64,000 nucleotides of DNA from Zygaena filipendulae (GCA_907165275.2 OU015661.1:4905501-4969500); one strand, 5' to 3'; counted from the first letter of the stretch, positions 13,456 to 27,473 are shown. Notes: generated by a model from the letters alone, not told the origin. A program made the numbers and translations.

Positions 13456-14671
13456 ACCTAAATGTGCGAACGCCGTTTTTTTTAGAAACGCACGCAACTA
13501 AGTTGACCTTGAATACTTATTGTAGATTAGGTATAATGCGATAAATTTTTTTCGAATGATTGCACAGAGAATTCATGATTTTAAATACATAGGTAATTAA
13601 AAAAAATTAATACCTAATTGCTCTTAAGCAACAAGGGTGTCCTTTGTAACATGCTTTATTTTTATAGTCTCTCGGTAGGTATTTTATTTCTTAATTTGGT
13701 AACCCTAAAGAATTTTGACTTGATTTTAGCAAGTATTAGGTATCTTAAGAAACTAGGTAATGATTTTTTAATTGAACCTAGTTACTATGTCCTAGTCACA
13801 TTAATTAAACAAAATGCTTCGAATTGTCGGTGACAAACAAAATAATTGCTTATAAAATACTTACTTAGTTCGAAAATAGCCATTTGCATAAACAATTATT
13901 TAAATTAGGTATTAAACTACTTTGGAGCTTGCGGTACTGCGTAGTGTGTACTTTTCTTTATTTAACCGGCCAACGTGCCATCAATTACAAACGCGCTCCC
14001 GATACTGGCCACAGAAAAACTAACAACCATTAGAAGCACAGTTACGCAAAACGAATAACGTTGTTCAAATGTGGTAAAAAGTTTGAAACTGGTCAGTTCT
14101 GCGCGGTTGAGGAGCGAGTACCTAACGGACCCTGCACGCTCGAAGATCCAGTCAATGGATTAAAAAAAAAACTTGTCGAAGCTCTCTTAAGTCTGCAAGT
14201 TTAATGGACGGCCGACATTGATTGCAAGTACTGAGCACTTTGCGATGGCATTAAAACTGTTTTCGCTTTAAGACGCAGCAAGTGTAATTGCAGCGAACAA
14301 CGAAACAACCTTGATCTGAGGTATATATGTACGAGTATTAAAATTCGAAAGGAACATAAGTTATATTTATATCGTAAAGTTTCATTGTATTTGATACATT
14401 TTCTGATGAAAAAATATTAAGGCAGCTATTATCATATTATCTTCACCGAAGATAAAATTAGATATCATGTAATATAAAATTCATGAGCGTTAAAACGAGC
14501 TTGTTAAATTTCTTTATCATAAAAATTGTGTGCGAATTTAAATTAAGCAACGGTATTTGGACACTTTTAGAATACTTAATGACGATAGTATTATATGAGT
14601 AACGCCCAACAAATAGACATAATAATTTTAAAATGTGTTCCTGATTCAATCGTCGGACAGTGACGCGGACG
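13456..14671. other. Non-coding stretch
   Basis: Nothing recognised. The 71-codon plus frame at 13618-13833 is AT-rich and featureless. Confidence 0.4.
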
Positions 14672-14800
14672 GCACCGTTGGTGCTGGTGCAGCGGTAAGT
14701 GAACCTGGCTGCTACTGTCACTATAGGTGCCGCGGGTTCGATCCCAAACATCAGGGTAAATACCTATATGTATATTGATGTGATGAACATTTGTTTACCT
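14672..14800 (+). repeat. tRNA-derived SINE head
   Basis: Reads as a tRNA-like head: A-box-like tggtgcagcggtaagtgaac near 14680, and the B-box-like gcgggttcgatcccaaac at about 14732-14749. The gap is longer than in the other two SINEs in this window and the head sequence differs, so it is probably a different SINE family. The 3' limit is uncertain. Confidence 0.5.
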
Positions 14801-17800
14801 ACCTTAAGTGTGGGTGTTAAGTAGTAATTTTATATTTTCAAAAAAAAAGAATAAATTGTCTGGTACACCTATTGTACAAACTCTGCTTAGTTTGGAACCA
14901 AGTGGCGCTGTTCAAGGATTAATAATAGTATTTATTAGATGTTTATCAATAACGCAGCACTCAGCTACTCAGCTCAGCTCAAAGGTAAATGCCTCGACTA
15001 AAATGCAAAGCCTAAGACACTGGTAATACACGAAACAGCGGTGTCTGGCAACACATTAACCAGTTTTGCTGGAAGTCAAGTGCTATTTACATCGTAAGTA
15101 GAATATTTTCCTATAAGCTAATAGACAACACAAACAAGCACAGACGACGTTTTGCTGCATTTATTTTATATGTAGGTATGTACATGATTGTAGAGAATAC
15201 AGATAAAATTAATCTTAAGTGCACTCTTTTATGCAAATATTATTTTATCTGTGTAAGTCAATTACCTGTGTAAGTCAATATACTTAAATTGACTCCAGTT
15301 TTACTCGTATTTTATCATAAAAAAATGAATTAAAAGAAGTTTCGACTTAATATCCGATCTCCATTTATTGAACCAGGCTTAGCGGAGCGTCGGGCATTAA
15401 CAGCTTATCAACTTTTATTTTCCGATCAACATTTTTTGTTACATTTTAACAGCGACTTATTGTTAGTGAACTTTAAAGTAGGTACCTACCTATTACTTCC
15501 TCTATTTATCTCTTAAACCTATATTTATTATACTTTACAAACAACATTGCCTTTGATCGTAATAATGATATTAGATACTTCGAAAGTCTTGAATGTGGTT
15601 AAGAATTCACTAAATTGGGGAATAAATACGATGAATCACTCTGATAAAGAATATGTTTGTCAGTCCCCTTTACAGATATCAGATAAGCGTCCTTGATAAG
15701 TGTTTGTTTGAATAGTGTTTGTGCGCTCGGGATGACGCCAGCCCGAGCCCAGCGAGTGGAGTGAGGTGTGCGCCTACCTTTATTGTAACGACCGGAAATG
15801 ACGATCCATTTATTTATTTAAATTCATGGTTTTTCGAAAGAAGAACCGTTTTGTTTTCTTTAATTGTAGCTGCGTAATAAACTGTAATTATTTTTCTTTC
15901 CAATGGAGACAACATGAAATGTTTTATGTATCAATATACGCTGTACCTACCCACAGGAAACCCAAACCTACCCATAGGTGTCTTGTATTATTCCAAAAAA
16001 AGATTAATATGATGGGCGACCATACAATGATCAACAAACATGTGAAGCAAACATCAATTTAATATTGGAAAAACTATGAAGGAACATAGCCCGATATGAA
16101 CCCTATACAAAAAACGTACGGACAGCAGGACAAACTGAAATTTGTCATGATAAAAATTGTGAAAAACAAGAGAAAACTGATTGAAATTTTCATTAAAATG
16201 TAACACTATACTTCGAATTTGGATGAAAAGCCATTCCATCCAAAACTGCTTAAAAGCTTGAGGTGGAGTCCCAAATATTGACATGTATTTTTCGTACAAT
16301 ATGCTTTGACCTATCCAAAAGTATTTAAAACTTTTATTTCTAAATACATAATTAATTATGTGGTTATTTATATTTTAATAGAATAAATTAAAAAAAAAGT
16401 ATCCTCGGATCATTTGTAATTCTTGGCTGTATAAAAAAGAAATTAAGTATAATTTATTTTGCCCACCATCTGCAAACTTCTAAAAAGCAACACTGCGTTA
16501 CCGCTCAACTAGAACTGTTAACATTAAAAAACAACCTACTCTCAGTGACTACTGGCTACCTAGTGTGGTGACAGGTGGTATGCACTAGAATGGTCAACCA
16601 TTACGTCCAATGACAGGTCGTTACTCGTAATTGGACGGTCTTGAGTCTTGACGCAAACTGGCGTATTGACCTCAAGGGTTTGACTATCGGCGACTGTGAT
16701 TGAAGCAAGTCATCCATCAAACATTCCAGTTGACCTTCGGCTAAGAGCATTAACTCACATCGTGAGTTTAATGTCCAAACATGTTAGTATTTACTGTGAT
16801 CTTCAATTAAGATGCGTAAGTTGTTGAAATAGTTGGCAGTTTTACTATAAATTATCAATGAACATCTAAAAATATGTACTTTCGAAAATATGTACTTGCA
16901 TGTTTTTCGAGAAGTAGGTTTATTACTATTTATGGAAATTTATACTGGACTAAGACTGGACTAAAAACAGACATTTATCACATGGTTTTTTTTCCTTTAT
17001 TGCAACGTCTTGTTTTCAAAGTAAGTCCAAATTTAAAGGAGATTGCTTGGAATAAAATAATAGGACAATCACGAATACAAAAATACTATAAGAAATGCCA
17101 AACTCCTGTTAATTGTTATCACCTTGTTGAAGAGGTTTACCTGCTTCCATTCTTACATGTCTGCTTGACTATTATTGTACAGGATTCTAAGAAATCGTGT
17201 TCGAAACTCGTTATAAAAACAGTCAGTGTCCACGAAAATTTACCTCCTATCGGGTTGAGACGTTGGATTTTGTATGTTTGATGTTAAAGTAAATGCAATA
17301 AGACTCGTTACTTGCATTACTGTCTCTATACTTGTGATTCTACTCTGCATTTAACAATTTTTTTATCATATAACTAAACAAACCTATTTCTTAGTTACTG
17401 AATCTTGTTCTGTAAAACATTTCTCTTAGATACGATCGTTTCTTAAATTCTTGCTCGCCTTTTTGTATCTTCTTTGTTCAAAATTCATTACGGACACGTT
17501 TACCTAGTGGTTACGACACCTGAAGATTTTTTATAGATTTCTTTAATTCCTACGTCCTTGGTCTGGTCTCAACTAAAACGGTTACTTGCAGCTGCCAAAT
17601 CTGTATGACCGCAAAAGTTTTGTATCTATTCACTTATAAGATATAGTCATAAAAAACTTAAAACAATCCGAAGTCTCATAAATAGCAAAAATAATAGCCC
17701 TATTCAGAATACGTAGTAACGACTTGAACTGGCTGCCAGTGCGATTGTACTACATATGAGAAGCAATTCGTAGCCGTGGGGCCAAGTATTTACCATAACA

Positions 17801-18854
17801 AGGGAACAACACAATGGACCTGACTTTGTTAGAAGAGCCTGTCTAAGAGTAAAACGAGCTGATACTGGCAAGTTATAGAACGAGGACCTGACTTATAAAC
17901 ACAAACTCTTTCTTGGTTTCAAAATGCCGACTATGTTTTGTTTCTACCACTAAATATATCTATCTACATATTATAACGATTGCTTAATTATTACTTGACA
18001 GTACCTACCGTTTTTTTAGTATTCAGCGAACATCCAGTTTTGAACCCCGCGTCAGCAGAAGCATTATTTTATGTTATGAATATATCTAGATTAGGTATGT
18101 ATTTATAAAAAAAGTGTAAGTAAGTAAGTATTATATATTAGGTATCAGATGTCTAATGCCCGAGGTATAAGTTCTGCAGGGCATAACTTTTGTTGCTATC
18201 ATTTTTAGATTTACAGATTACAATAGATAGAAAATTCAAATAATAATAATCAAGTATTTTTCGATAATATCTCATATTTCAAAAATTACATGACATAAAA
18301 TAGGATTGTGTCCGTCTCATTAAATTCTCGTATTTTGCCAATTATAACAAAAACTTGCATAGGTCATGTTTTTTTTTAAATCATTTATTTAGTGAGGCTT
18401 GAAATATCCGAAGTTTCGGAATTACTTATTACCCGCATATATCTGCAAACTTTTAAACTTGGCAAGAAATATTTGCTGGAAAACATGTATAGGTAGGTTG
18501 AAGCGAAAGTGGTCGTAACTTGACAGATATTCAACACCATAGCGGGCAGTGGTGCGCAGACGTCCAATTAGAGGGAATGCGCCCCTCTGAGATTGGTCCG
18601 TCTTCACAGGGAGCTCTCGAAAATACTTCACTGCTGTCTGCTGCTAAATTTAGTAGCTGCTTGAGCAATAATATAAAATCGAACATAAACCGTCGTTTGA
18701 ATCTCGAACGGAAAAGATCATTCATTCCATTGAATAGGATACCGTTCGTTAGACCTACCTCTATAGGTAACTATTTAAAGGTGAATTAAGTGTTTAATTA
18801 GGTTTTTACTATGATACTATTTTTATTAAGTATAGGTACTGTATTAAGCATAGG
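14801..18854. other. Non-coding stretch with one orphan open frame
   Basis: No gene is supported. The longest frame (16874-17281, plus, 135 codons) has no visible domain. Small hairpins occur at 15730-15753 and 16748-16773. A GC-balanced block at 18520-18660 is open in several frames on both strands and could be a decayed element. Confidence 0.4.
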
Positions 18855-18976
18855 TACGCGTTAATCTCGGAGTTCCCGGGGGAATTTCGGGACAAAAAGT
18901 ACTCGATACGTGCATGCAAAATTGCACGATGGTATAGTTAAGCCGTGAAAGCCTAACAAACTCACATTCGCATTAA
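18855..18976 (+). repeat. Dispersed lepidopteran repeat, 5' head lost
   Basis: Begins at taatctcggagttcccggggg and continues through gtgcatgcaaaatt and ttaagccgtgaaagcctaac to cattcgcat, just short of the terminus. Confidence 0.75.
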
Positions 18977-19477
18977 GGTGTGAATAACTTAATGTGATTA
19001 ATTTGTAATCGTGATTTTTGACCCCTTTTTATGGTGTCCGATCCACCTCACGGCTTTGATTCTAATCACAATATAAATTGATTGCTCAGTTTATGAATTA
19101 AATTGATTTAACTCAGATTTTAAACGTTAATTACAGATAATACTGACAGTTATGGGTCACTTATAGGTATATAAAAAAACACAATTAGGTACGATGAAAA
19201 AAACAATACATTAAATTTAATAATGTTCAACCTGCATTCATCCTGTAAGGCTGGGCTTCCTTAAAAGGTGCCTTATCGACAATGGCCTGGGAACTCAGCT
19301 CGTTTGAGGAGAAAATAATGTCGCTTCGGCGCGCGCTCGCTAAATCTGTTTTTAAATGAAACTTTACAGTCGACGTGTCATAAAGAAACATGACGGAGTG
19401 CAGATGAGAAAAAACAGACGCGGTAAGTTATAGCTTACTCAAAACAATACAATATTTTTCAATTTAAGGAACTAAGT

Positions 19478-19605
19478 AGTTGTTCCCTGCGACTTCACCC
19501 GCACGAATTTCATGACTTCCTGGGGAACTCTTTGTTTTGGGATAAAGAGAAGCCTGTATCCTTCCATAAGATGCAATCCTTGCCAAACTTTATAAACATC
19601 TGTTT
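19478..19605 (+). repeat. Dispersed lepidopteran repeat, truncated
   Basis: Head gttccctgcgacttcacccg followed by cctggggaactctttg and gggataaag blocks; the 3' part is missing. Confidence 0.6.
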
Positions 19606-22574
19606 AGCTCAGGTATAGGTACGTAACTAAGATATTTTTTTTACCGTAAAATATACGTGTGTCCATATAATTTTATAAATGACTATGGCTGTGGTTGAAT
19701 TTATTAAATAGGATATAGGTACAACGTATTAATGAATTAACTGAAAATTAAAAAGCAGTTTGCTCAGAATCGACCTCCGAATCGATCGCACCATGTTTTA
19801 ATATAGGTAATATTTTTTCATTTTTACTTGCCCATATCTAAATGATTTATAACACAATATTTGGCGCGTACGCAGCCCGTAGCAAACAAATCGAATCAGT
19901 CATTGACACGTAGGTGCGGGCGTAGCGCTTGAAATTTCGTAGATAGGTCACCTCCAAACTAATGTTGAATAACTTTTAAATTTATATTTTAGTCACATTA
20001 TTGTTGATTTTTTTTAATGGGGTGGTTTTTGGTTAATTCATTAACATGTTGTATATATTATTATTATCAAAAAAATATCTTTGTGTTATCATCATACTCA
20101 TAAACCCACTCGTGAATTAATGTGTGAGCTTTCACTGTCAGTCGAGAAAAGTGGTTACGTCAGTCATTTTATCATTAAGCTCGTACTCGTCGCCTTCAAC
20201 TGTGACTCTTAACCAAACAGAGGGCTGCAGGGAGACGGTTTGATATCACCGGATTACATTATTTATCTTTACTTGATAAAATACGTAGAGGATATCATAA
20301 GAGAGTCGCCCATTCTAAAGTATATGTTATTTTAGTACTTATGCACTAAAATATTTACTCGTACGTATTAGGCATTTGAGAAGACTTATGAAAAATTTCA
20401 TTTCATTAACATCAAAAAGTAGGTAATTAATTTGGTCAATATTTGAGCCATAGTAACCGATTTCGAAATGCAATCTAGTTAAAAGTCAGTTACTCTAGCA
20501 AACTTAATTTCTTAAGCTTTAAATTTAAATTCTGTCATCGATGAGCATTGATCAGTTTCCAATAAAGTTTTTGATTTGCAAGACGTTAAAATGTATTTAA
20601 AAAGGATAATAAACTTAACAGGTTAAAAGTATGTCGCAGTAGGTATGATGAATGGTATTATAGTTTTACTTTTTAAAACAAGATCAACATTCCTTATTTG
20701 TTTTTATTAATAAGGCAGCGTTGCTGGCTGTCTTGGTGGTTTTCTTGTTTCGAAACAAAAAAGTTCCCTCAAACGCACGATGACCTTGCACTCGCTAACG
20801 AAGGTTGCTCCCCTTACAAAGCTGGCCGAGGCAAAAAATAAAATAAAATGGAGGCGCACGAAGGCTACAAAAAATAAACACAGAAGAGACCTATGTCCGG
20901 ATCGCGAATGAGATGCCTTAAGTTTTAGTTGATCAGTTATTCAAAATAATCCATAGTTAGTCGTATAAGGAAGTTACGTTTTGGACAAATGTTTATTACC
21001 TTAGATTAAAACCAATCTAAGCTTCTTTCAAACTAACAAGTCTACATATATTTTATTGCATAGGTATACCTGCGTATGTTACCTTATTATTGAAAATCAT
21101 TTAGGTGTAACACTTCTACTATAGGTACAAGGTGTCATTTAGGTAGGTATAGCTATAGAAGCAAAGAGCTTAATTCTTAATATGTTCACTATAGGTAATA
21201 GTAATTCTATAAAAGAATCAATGAAATTTTCAATTTTTTTATTGCTCTTCTTAAGTAGTAATTAAGTTATAAATAGTATGCAATATTTCACGCTAGCAAT
21301 TTATATCATATAACAGACAGATGTAACTGTACTTAACTGGGTTACTGTGATAACAGAATATGATAAACCTAATATCGGCAGGGTGTGGGGAACAACTCAA
21401 GGCAAGTTAGGTGGTCACTGCGAGTGCTACTCCACCGACAGATCTATTTATACAGATAGATGTGTATGTTTTATTATATTTCACCTTTTAGGAAATGCTT
21501 GACGAAAACATTAAAACTTATAGACTTTCTGTGGAAAACGTTTAAAACAAAATCGTGTACAAGAATCCCACGATCTTTTGTAATTTATAACCTATACGAT
21601 TATCTAATCGCATGGGTTATCTTGATTGATCTAATAAAGTACGTGTATTATGTACGTACCTATAATACGCATATAAAGTTTGTATTTAAGTTTGTAAAAC
21701 ATCTATTACTGCACTAGTTTCTTGGCTACTGACCGCGGTAACATTTGAATAAACGGCTCGTGTTTAGTCAGCGGTATCTATCTACATACGCCTTCATATT
21801 AATAGGAATGATTCTAAGACTGGTCGAGGCTTGTCGACAAACCTGAGTGCAGCGCCTACACAAGTGCAGTTGTGGGATTTGTGGGTGGGGAGTTGAATTT
21901 AGAACTATATTATATTTAGAGTTGGGAAACTATTGCAATTATGAAGTTTCATCATTGATACTTTTTAATCAAAATATTAAAGTTAAAATATAAATAAACT
22001 AAGTACCTACCTACCTACTTTCCAAACATGTTTCTGACTTGAGTAGATTCGACAGCAAGGAAGCTTCAGTATTACAAATAATATACTTTTTAAAAGTAAG
22101 AAATATTTTGATTGTTCAACTTTTAAGTGCCCCAGTGAAGTTTCAACTATATTGCCTTCACCTAGCCTTTCATATCTCAAAATGGGTTCTGTAGATTATG
22201 CGCGATGTATGCGTGTGAAACATAATGCGAGACAAAAATCGACAAATAGTCAAAATAACCAGTAACGATTATAACTTCTGTTAATTAGATATTTTACACT
22301 TCTGTCCATTTTTGATTTGTACCACACCCTGTATTCACTTAAGTAGGTATTTATATTTATTGATGTAAGTAGGTACCTAACTCATAGAAACAGTAATTTA
22401 TATCTACGTATAAGTATAAAATTAATCGTTGAAGCTAACAATCATACATTCATTTGCAGTTTTACTAACGTACGTACCTACCTAAGATGTATAATAAATT
22501 ACCTATTGGAAGGTAATGTTATGTTTGAATAATATTTTTTTTTATATTTTGTTTATCTACTTAAAACACCTTAT

Positions 22575-22660
22575 TGTGTATCAGCTGCATGTGCTCGCAG
22601 TTTCACCTGCATGAGTTCCGGAATTCCTGGGAAATTTTCCGTTTATTTCATACCTACAAA
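22575..22660 (+). repeat. Dispersed lepidopteran repeat, head only
   Basis: gctcgcagtttcacctgcat then gagttccggaattcctggga match the head block; the remainder is lost. Confidence 0.45.
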
Positions 22661-24227
22661 TCTCGACTGACTATATTAGGTATAATAGGTACAATACCAA
22701 AAAAAATTAAATGCGTTTAGTCTTTTCGAGGTTTTGCGAGACTGATGCACGCCATTGATTTTTATATTGGTATAGGTAGAGATTATGAATCTTATAACCA
22801 CCACGGATTTAGAATAGAATAGAATAGATATCCGCGGAAATCCAATAAAATATGGTTAGTAAATTTGCGTTGCGGTAACTGAAAATTTATCATTTATTTA
22901 GATTTCATAATTGTATTTACGACAGTTGTGGTATTTGTATTTCCACGAATGTTATCCCTTATCCATCCTAATTCATATTATTAGTGACATTCGCTTCACA
23001 GATGCGTCTGTCCGTGCGTCCCGCTGAGCGTGACGTGTGAACATTTTAATTGGAGAGAATACTCCAGTAGGTACACGAGGGGACCAATCCACTTCTGGGA
23101 GTAGAAATGTTTGAGGGAAAGAATGAATGTATACCTACCTTATAAATAAACGTCAACAAACCATACAATAAAGATTACAGTACTGACGTGTACGAACTTG
23201 CGTAATACGTAAGTAGGTATATAAATCATAAAGGAATTACTAAAACAAAAATCGTGTTTCAGGTACGTACCTACGTACAATGTATAATGTATGGTGTGTG
23301 GATGCAAGCACTCGTCATAACGTTGATTTCCAGTCACGATGAGGTTGGGTAAAAAAAAAAAACTTTAATTATTATTTTTTGTTAACAAACTACGAAGCAA
23401 ATAATTTTTGTCTATTGTTTCATTTTTTATTTTGACCAAATGTCCCTGTTTCCCTGAAACTGAGGGCTAAGCTCTTCCCTGTAGGCTATACTAGAAAAAT
23501 TCCTACCATTTTACAACTCTACCACTCTACCAAAGTTTAGTAGATGTATGAGTCGACTGTTTATATAGTAACTCAAAGTCTTTACGAAATATCTTTACCA
23601 ACGTTCGTAACACTATTAAATTAAGTGTCAATGTCCCGTTCGACGATTTTATTAAGCGTATTTTAAATAAAAAAATGTTATTCACAAACCTACGCAACCT
23701 TCTCAGCGAACGCGACCGAGTATCTCTATATGTGCTTGAATAAACAACGACTTATCGTCACCTCAAATAAACGGACGCTTTTTTTATTTACGACCATAAT
23801 ATTAATGTGTGTATACAACATGTGCTGTTATTCGTGACTTATGAGAGTGACGCTAGCTAAGCCGCTACAATTCACAAAAAAATAAGTCCGTTATTAGTTA
23901 AATTAACAGATAAAATATAGGTATAATATATAAGATTTAATGATATCAAGGTTTCCTTGAAAAAATTGCTGCTAGCAATAAGGCCGCCTAATTGCCTGAA
24001 ATTAATTTATATTATATTTAATATTGTGAAAATCATTTGATGCAATAAAGTATATTGTATTGTATTGTAAGATGTCCCAAAAGATAGATTAAATATGTGG
24101 GTATACCTATTTGAAATTTATATGTTTATGTCATAAACTTATTTTCAGACACTATAATAATTATATCATACAACATAATTATATATCATAACACGGGCCG
24201 TATAACGCAAAGCTATACTGCGTGGTT

Positions 24228-24416
24228 AGCCAAGTTGACATTCTACAATCGTTAACGCATAGAAAACATAAGTAACGAATCGTCATATATGTCACTTGGT
24301 CAGCTAATCAGAACTCTAGTTTTCAAGTGGTCACGTAAAACTGGAGTTTTGATTGGCTGACCAGTTTTCTATTCTAGTTTTCTATGCGTTAACGATTGTA
24401 GAATGTCAACTTGGCT
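24228..24416. mobile_element. 189-bp foldback element
   Basis: The two outer 40-bp arms (24228-24267 and 24377-24416) are perfect reverse complements, starting agccaagttgacattctaca. Inside them a second, imperfect pair (ggtcagctaatcagaactc and gagttttgattggctgacc) extends the palindrome almost to the centre. No frame. Best read as a foldback MITE; flanking bases (ggtt, then aggctaacc) do not give a clean target duplication. Confidence 0.75.
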
Positions 24417-25378
24417 AGGCTAACCCCGCTGAACTGAATGTCATGAGACTTTCCATGTAGGATGGCTTAAGTCAATATTATAGACTATATATTTTTAGTA
24501 CAAATTACAGTAAGAGTAATCAAAGCATCCCCGAGGGAACCCCAATATTCGCATAATTAGTGTACATTGCCGTCGTCTTGGAGACGTTTATTTACATACC
24601 TACGCTTGCTTAGGACAGCTGAGATAACTCTATGTTATTATGGAAACTGGAGTATAATCTAATCATCATACATAATAAACGATAACACATACATAGAGCA
24701 TTTAGTCAGCTTCAAGCTTTTTATCTCATTGTACGGTTTGAAACAATTTATGATGCTTAATAGAGACTGCAATATCTTTCTGGAAAATCTTGACGGATAC
24801 TAAAATAATCAGCTCGCGATGTCATATTTCGGTGTAGGTACTCATAAAAAATGCCAAAAAAAAACTTTGCTGTGGAAAACACACTAAAAAGTTCACTTTT
24901 TAAAATAATTTAACACAAAAAGAAATGACACAATTTTGGCTCCCATCAATTTTTTATGGATTGGTTTACTCTTTTTTTAATTCGGTTTAATCTCGTATCA
25001 AAGGAATATATTACTAAGACGTCGTGTCTGAAAAATACTCGTAAATATCATCAAAGAATCGACATGAAACAACACGTCGTCTAACATAAATACTATGTAG
25101 GTACCTACTTAACTTTTGATTGTAGAAATACATAATATCATTGGATGCTATCCAGTAGAATTTCATCATCAGAATCTTTACGCCTCGGTGTTTTATACAT
25201 TTTTACACAATATGTATTGTTTTTATATCGAATTATAATTTTGTTGCAATTTTCTGTAATATATACTAATTTTTATAAACCTTTATCGTTATAACGTAAT
25301 ATGAAGTCAAAAAGAAATATTATTCAAGTTGGTCTAATAAATTGTTTATCAGATTTCGGGATACACACATAGCGAAAT
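24417..25378. other. Non-coding, presumed intron of the integrin gene
   Basis: AT-rich with no recognisable exon. It lies on the 3' side of the integrin alpha first exon and would be intron if that gene continues below 25 kb. Confidence 0.35.
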
Positions 25379-25573
25379 TCACAGATCGCCGGCGGCGCGC
25401 GGCTCACTGAAGATACCGGTACCATAGATATTTAGAAGATTATGCGGTTGACTGGCGAACAAGGCTTGCCAAGTGGTGGGTAGAGAGTTCAGAGTACAAC
25501 GATCTGCGTGGTTATCCCAGTAGGTCACAGCACCGACGCGGCGCCGCGGCGCTACGGGATATATTAGACTCAT
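25379..25573 (-). CDS. Doubtful downstream exon of the integrin alpha gene
   Basis: A GC-rich 64-codon open block in an AT-rich setting, preceded by an acceptor-like cccgtag. The piece RRVGAVTYWDNHADRC resembles the first propeller blade of integrin alpha chains, where a short hydrophobic strand is followed by a spaced cysteine. Against it: the frame does not match the phase of the first exon (which ends two bases into a codon), no Val-Gly-Ala-Pro motif is seen, and the donor is weak. It could be an exon after a missed intermediate one, or an unrelated fragment. Confidence 0.25.
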   Translation of the reverse strand: MSLIYPVAPRRRVGAVTYWDNHADRCTLNSLPTTWQALFASQPHNLLNIYGTGIFSEPRAAGDL

Positions 25574-27294
25574 AATCTAGCTATTAAATTCTGCACAGAA
25601 TATGCTTTGGGTCGTTTCATTACATACTATATTTTATTCACGCAAGTACCTTACTACATACATTAATGACTTTTTTATTTATTAAAGTTATTATCTAAAC
25701 AATTCTCTACGGTCTCTACCTATAACAGCAGCCGTATACAACATGCCAATTTATCTACCGTAATAGGTGATACTGATATATTATATTTTTAACAATTTGT
25801 AATTAAACTTTAAAACTTTTTCATTCATGAATTTGTATTTCTTTACCGCTGTTAAATTATTTTTCCTTTAATTTAATATTTCGTTCGTATTTGTCTTTTT
25901 CTCTCAAAGTATTTTAAATATCGTAGAGTGAAAACCTCGCACGCATAGTAGGTACCTACCTAATTACCCCTTATGTTACATAGTTGTACTTAGTTTCTTC
26001 CACATACAATGCAAAAGGTACGTAGGTAGGTACATCTTATATAAGTATATTATGTTAGGGAGCGTTCAAGTATTAACGTAACGCAATTTTTGGAGATTTT
26101 GCATAAAACTTCAGGATAAAAATATCTAACCAAGTACAGCTACACCTTAGGTATATAAGGCGTATGTATAGGTATATATTTTTTAATTGAAATTCTGATA
26201 AACAAAAGTTTTAATTAGTCTGTTCCAGAATAAAACCTTTTTTATGGATTCAGTCACCTATATCACTTGGTTTTGTTACAATACTTTATTATTAAGAATT
26301 ATACAAATGATTTTCAACTTATATACCTACATACATAGAAAATACTACTACGGTGTGCTGAATACATTCAACAAAGTCGAAATATTTGTTGACTTTTAAT
26401 GTTAATGGTTAATAACCATAATAATTTCAAAGCTCCTAAGTAGGTAGGTACAGCGAAAAAACATTAGTATACGAAGTTTCACGTAGGTAATTTTATTTAT
26501 GTATTTAAAAATAACTGACTTCCATACTTTAATATTTTATGTAGGTACAAAAACATGTAAGATTGCTGAAAAATCGCGAACATCAAATTAGGTAATATAT
26601 CCTAATAGAAAACCAAACCTCACCTTTTTAAAGTCGGTCTATACCAAACGTGATTTATATCAAGCTTCAGATTTAATATCGATTCATTGTGACAAAAAGC
26701 AGATATTTATACTTGTTAATATAAGATAAGATATTTTTATCGCTGTTGGTGATAGTAATATTATACATAGAACCACGTCTATAAACTAATGGTAATTAAG
26801 GCTTGTAATTTGTTTTTTATAATTCATAACTTTATATTTACCTGTACCTTACCTAATATTTCAGTTACGTAAAATACTTTGTAAAAAAAATTGTAAGTAG
26901 GTATCTAGTCTCTCAGTAAATAGTGCATCTATCTACATTTACCATCGATGTAATATGAATACAGTACCTTGTAACTTACTAAATATGATGCGTTCAACAA
27001 ATTCTTTAATTGCTATAAGTTTTCTTCGTCATTTAAAGATCCTGCGAATGAATAAATCTAAATTTTTAAAGTAAGACGTGCCTCTACAATATATTTATTT
27101 ATAGGTTGGTGTTATCGTCACGCATCAACACCTAAATACGAATCTTACAATTTAACTTACATTCGTATACAACTAAGATCTCTAAGCCAATATTTTATCG
27201 TAAAAGGCGGCGACCTTCATACATGACATCATAGAGACCCACTATGTTTAAGTTTACATATAATAAACTCTAAGACTTGATTGTTTTTACTTAC

Positions 27295-27473
27295 CAACTA
27301 GCGTTGCCGCCTTCAGCTGCGTTAACAATGATGTGCTCCGCAACTGAAAATCCAAAATACGAGCCGGCCTCTCCAGACTTTATCACAGGAATCCGCGGTT
27401 CCAAATTGAAACATGTGACACTAAATATTATGCACAAAAATATAACACCTTCGCACCAAAATTTTCGAGCCAT
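27295..27473 (-). CDS. Integrin alpha subunit, first coding exon (partial gene)
   Basis: Integrin alpha chains pair with beta chains at the plasma membrane to bind matrix ligands; their extracellular N-terminus is a seven-bladed FG-GAP beta-propeller. This exon starts at ATG 27473-27471 and encodes 59 residues plus two bases. Residues 1-21 are a hydrophobic signal peptide ending in a cysteine. The mature start FNLEPRIPVIKSGEAGSYFG, followed by FSVAEH, is the hallmark first-blade sequence of insect alpha-PS3-like integrins (family knowledge). The exon ends TG|gtaagt, a consensus donor. An earlier in-frame codon is TTG, not ATG. The rest of the gene must lie at lower coordinates, but no convincing propeller exon is visible there, so the first intron is very long or the copy is incomplete. 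Confidence 0.85.

Larger units (their letters stand above)
18977..24227. other. Mostly non-coding, a few repeat fragments
   Basis: Apart from repeat fragments at 19478-19605 and 22575-22660, no feature is recognised. Short frames at 21460 and 23140 lack any family signature. Confidence 0.4.

Noticed and set aside
14672..14760. A functional tRNA gene
   Set aside because: The A and B boxes are present but arms and acceptor stem do not close, and spacing is too long; a SINE head fits better.
15726..15790. GC-rich block with a perfect 7-bp hairpin (gctcggg and cccgagc)
   Set aside because: Too short to interpret; no promoter, RNA gene or coding context visible.
18385..18789. A possible gene at the GC-balanced block open in several frames
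   Set aside because: Frames on both strands compete, none has splice support or a recognisable family; possibly a decayed element, but I cannot identify it.
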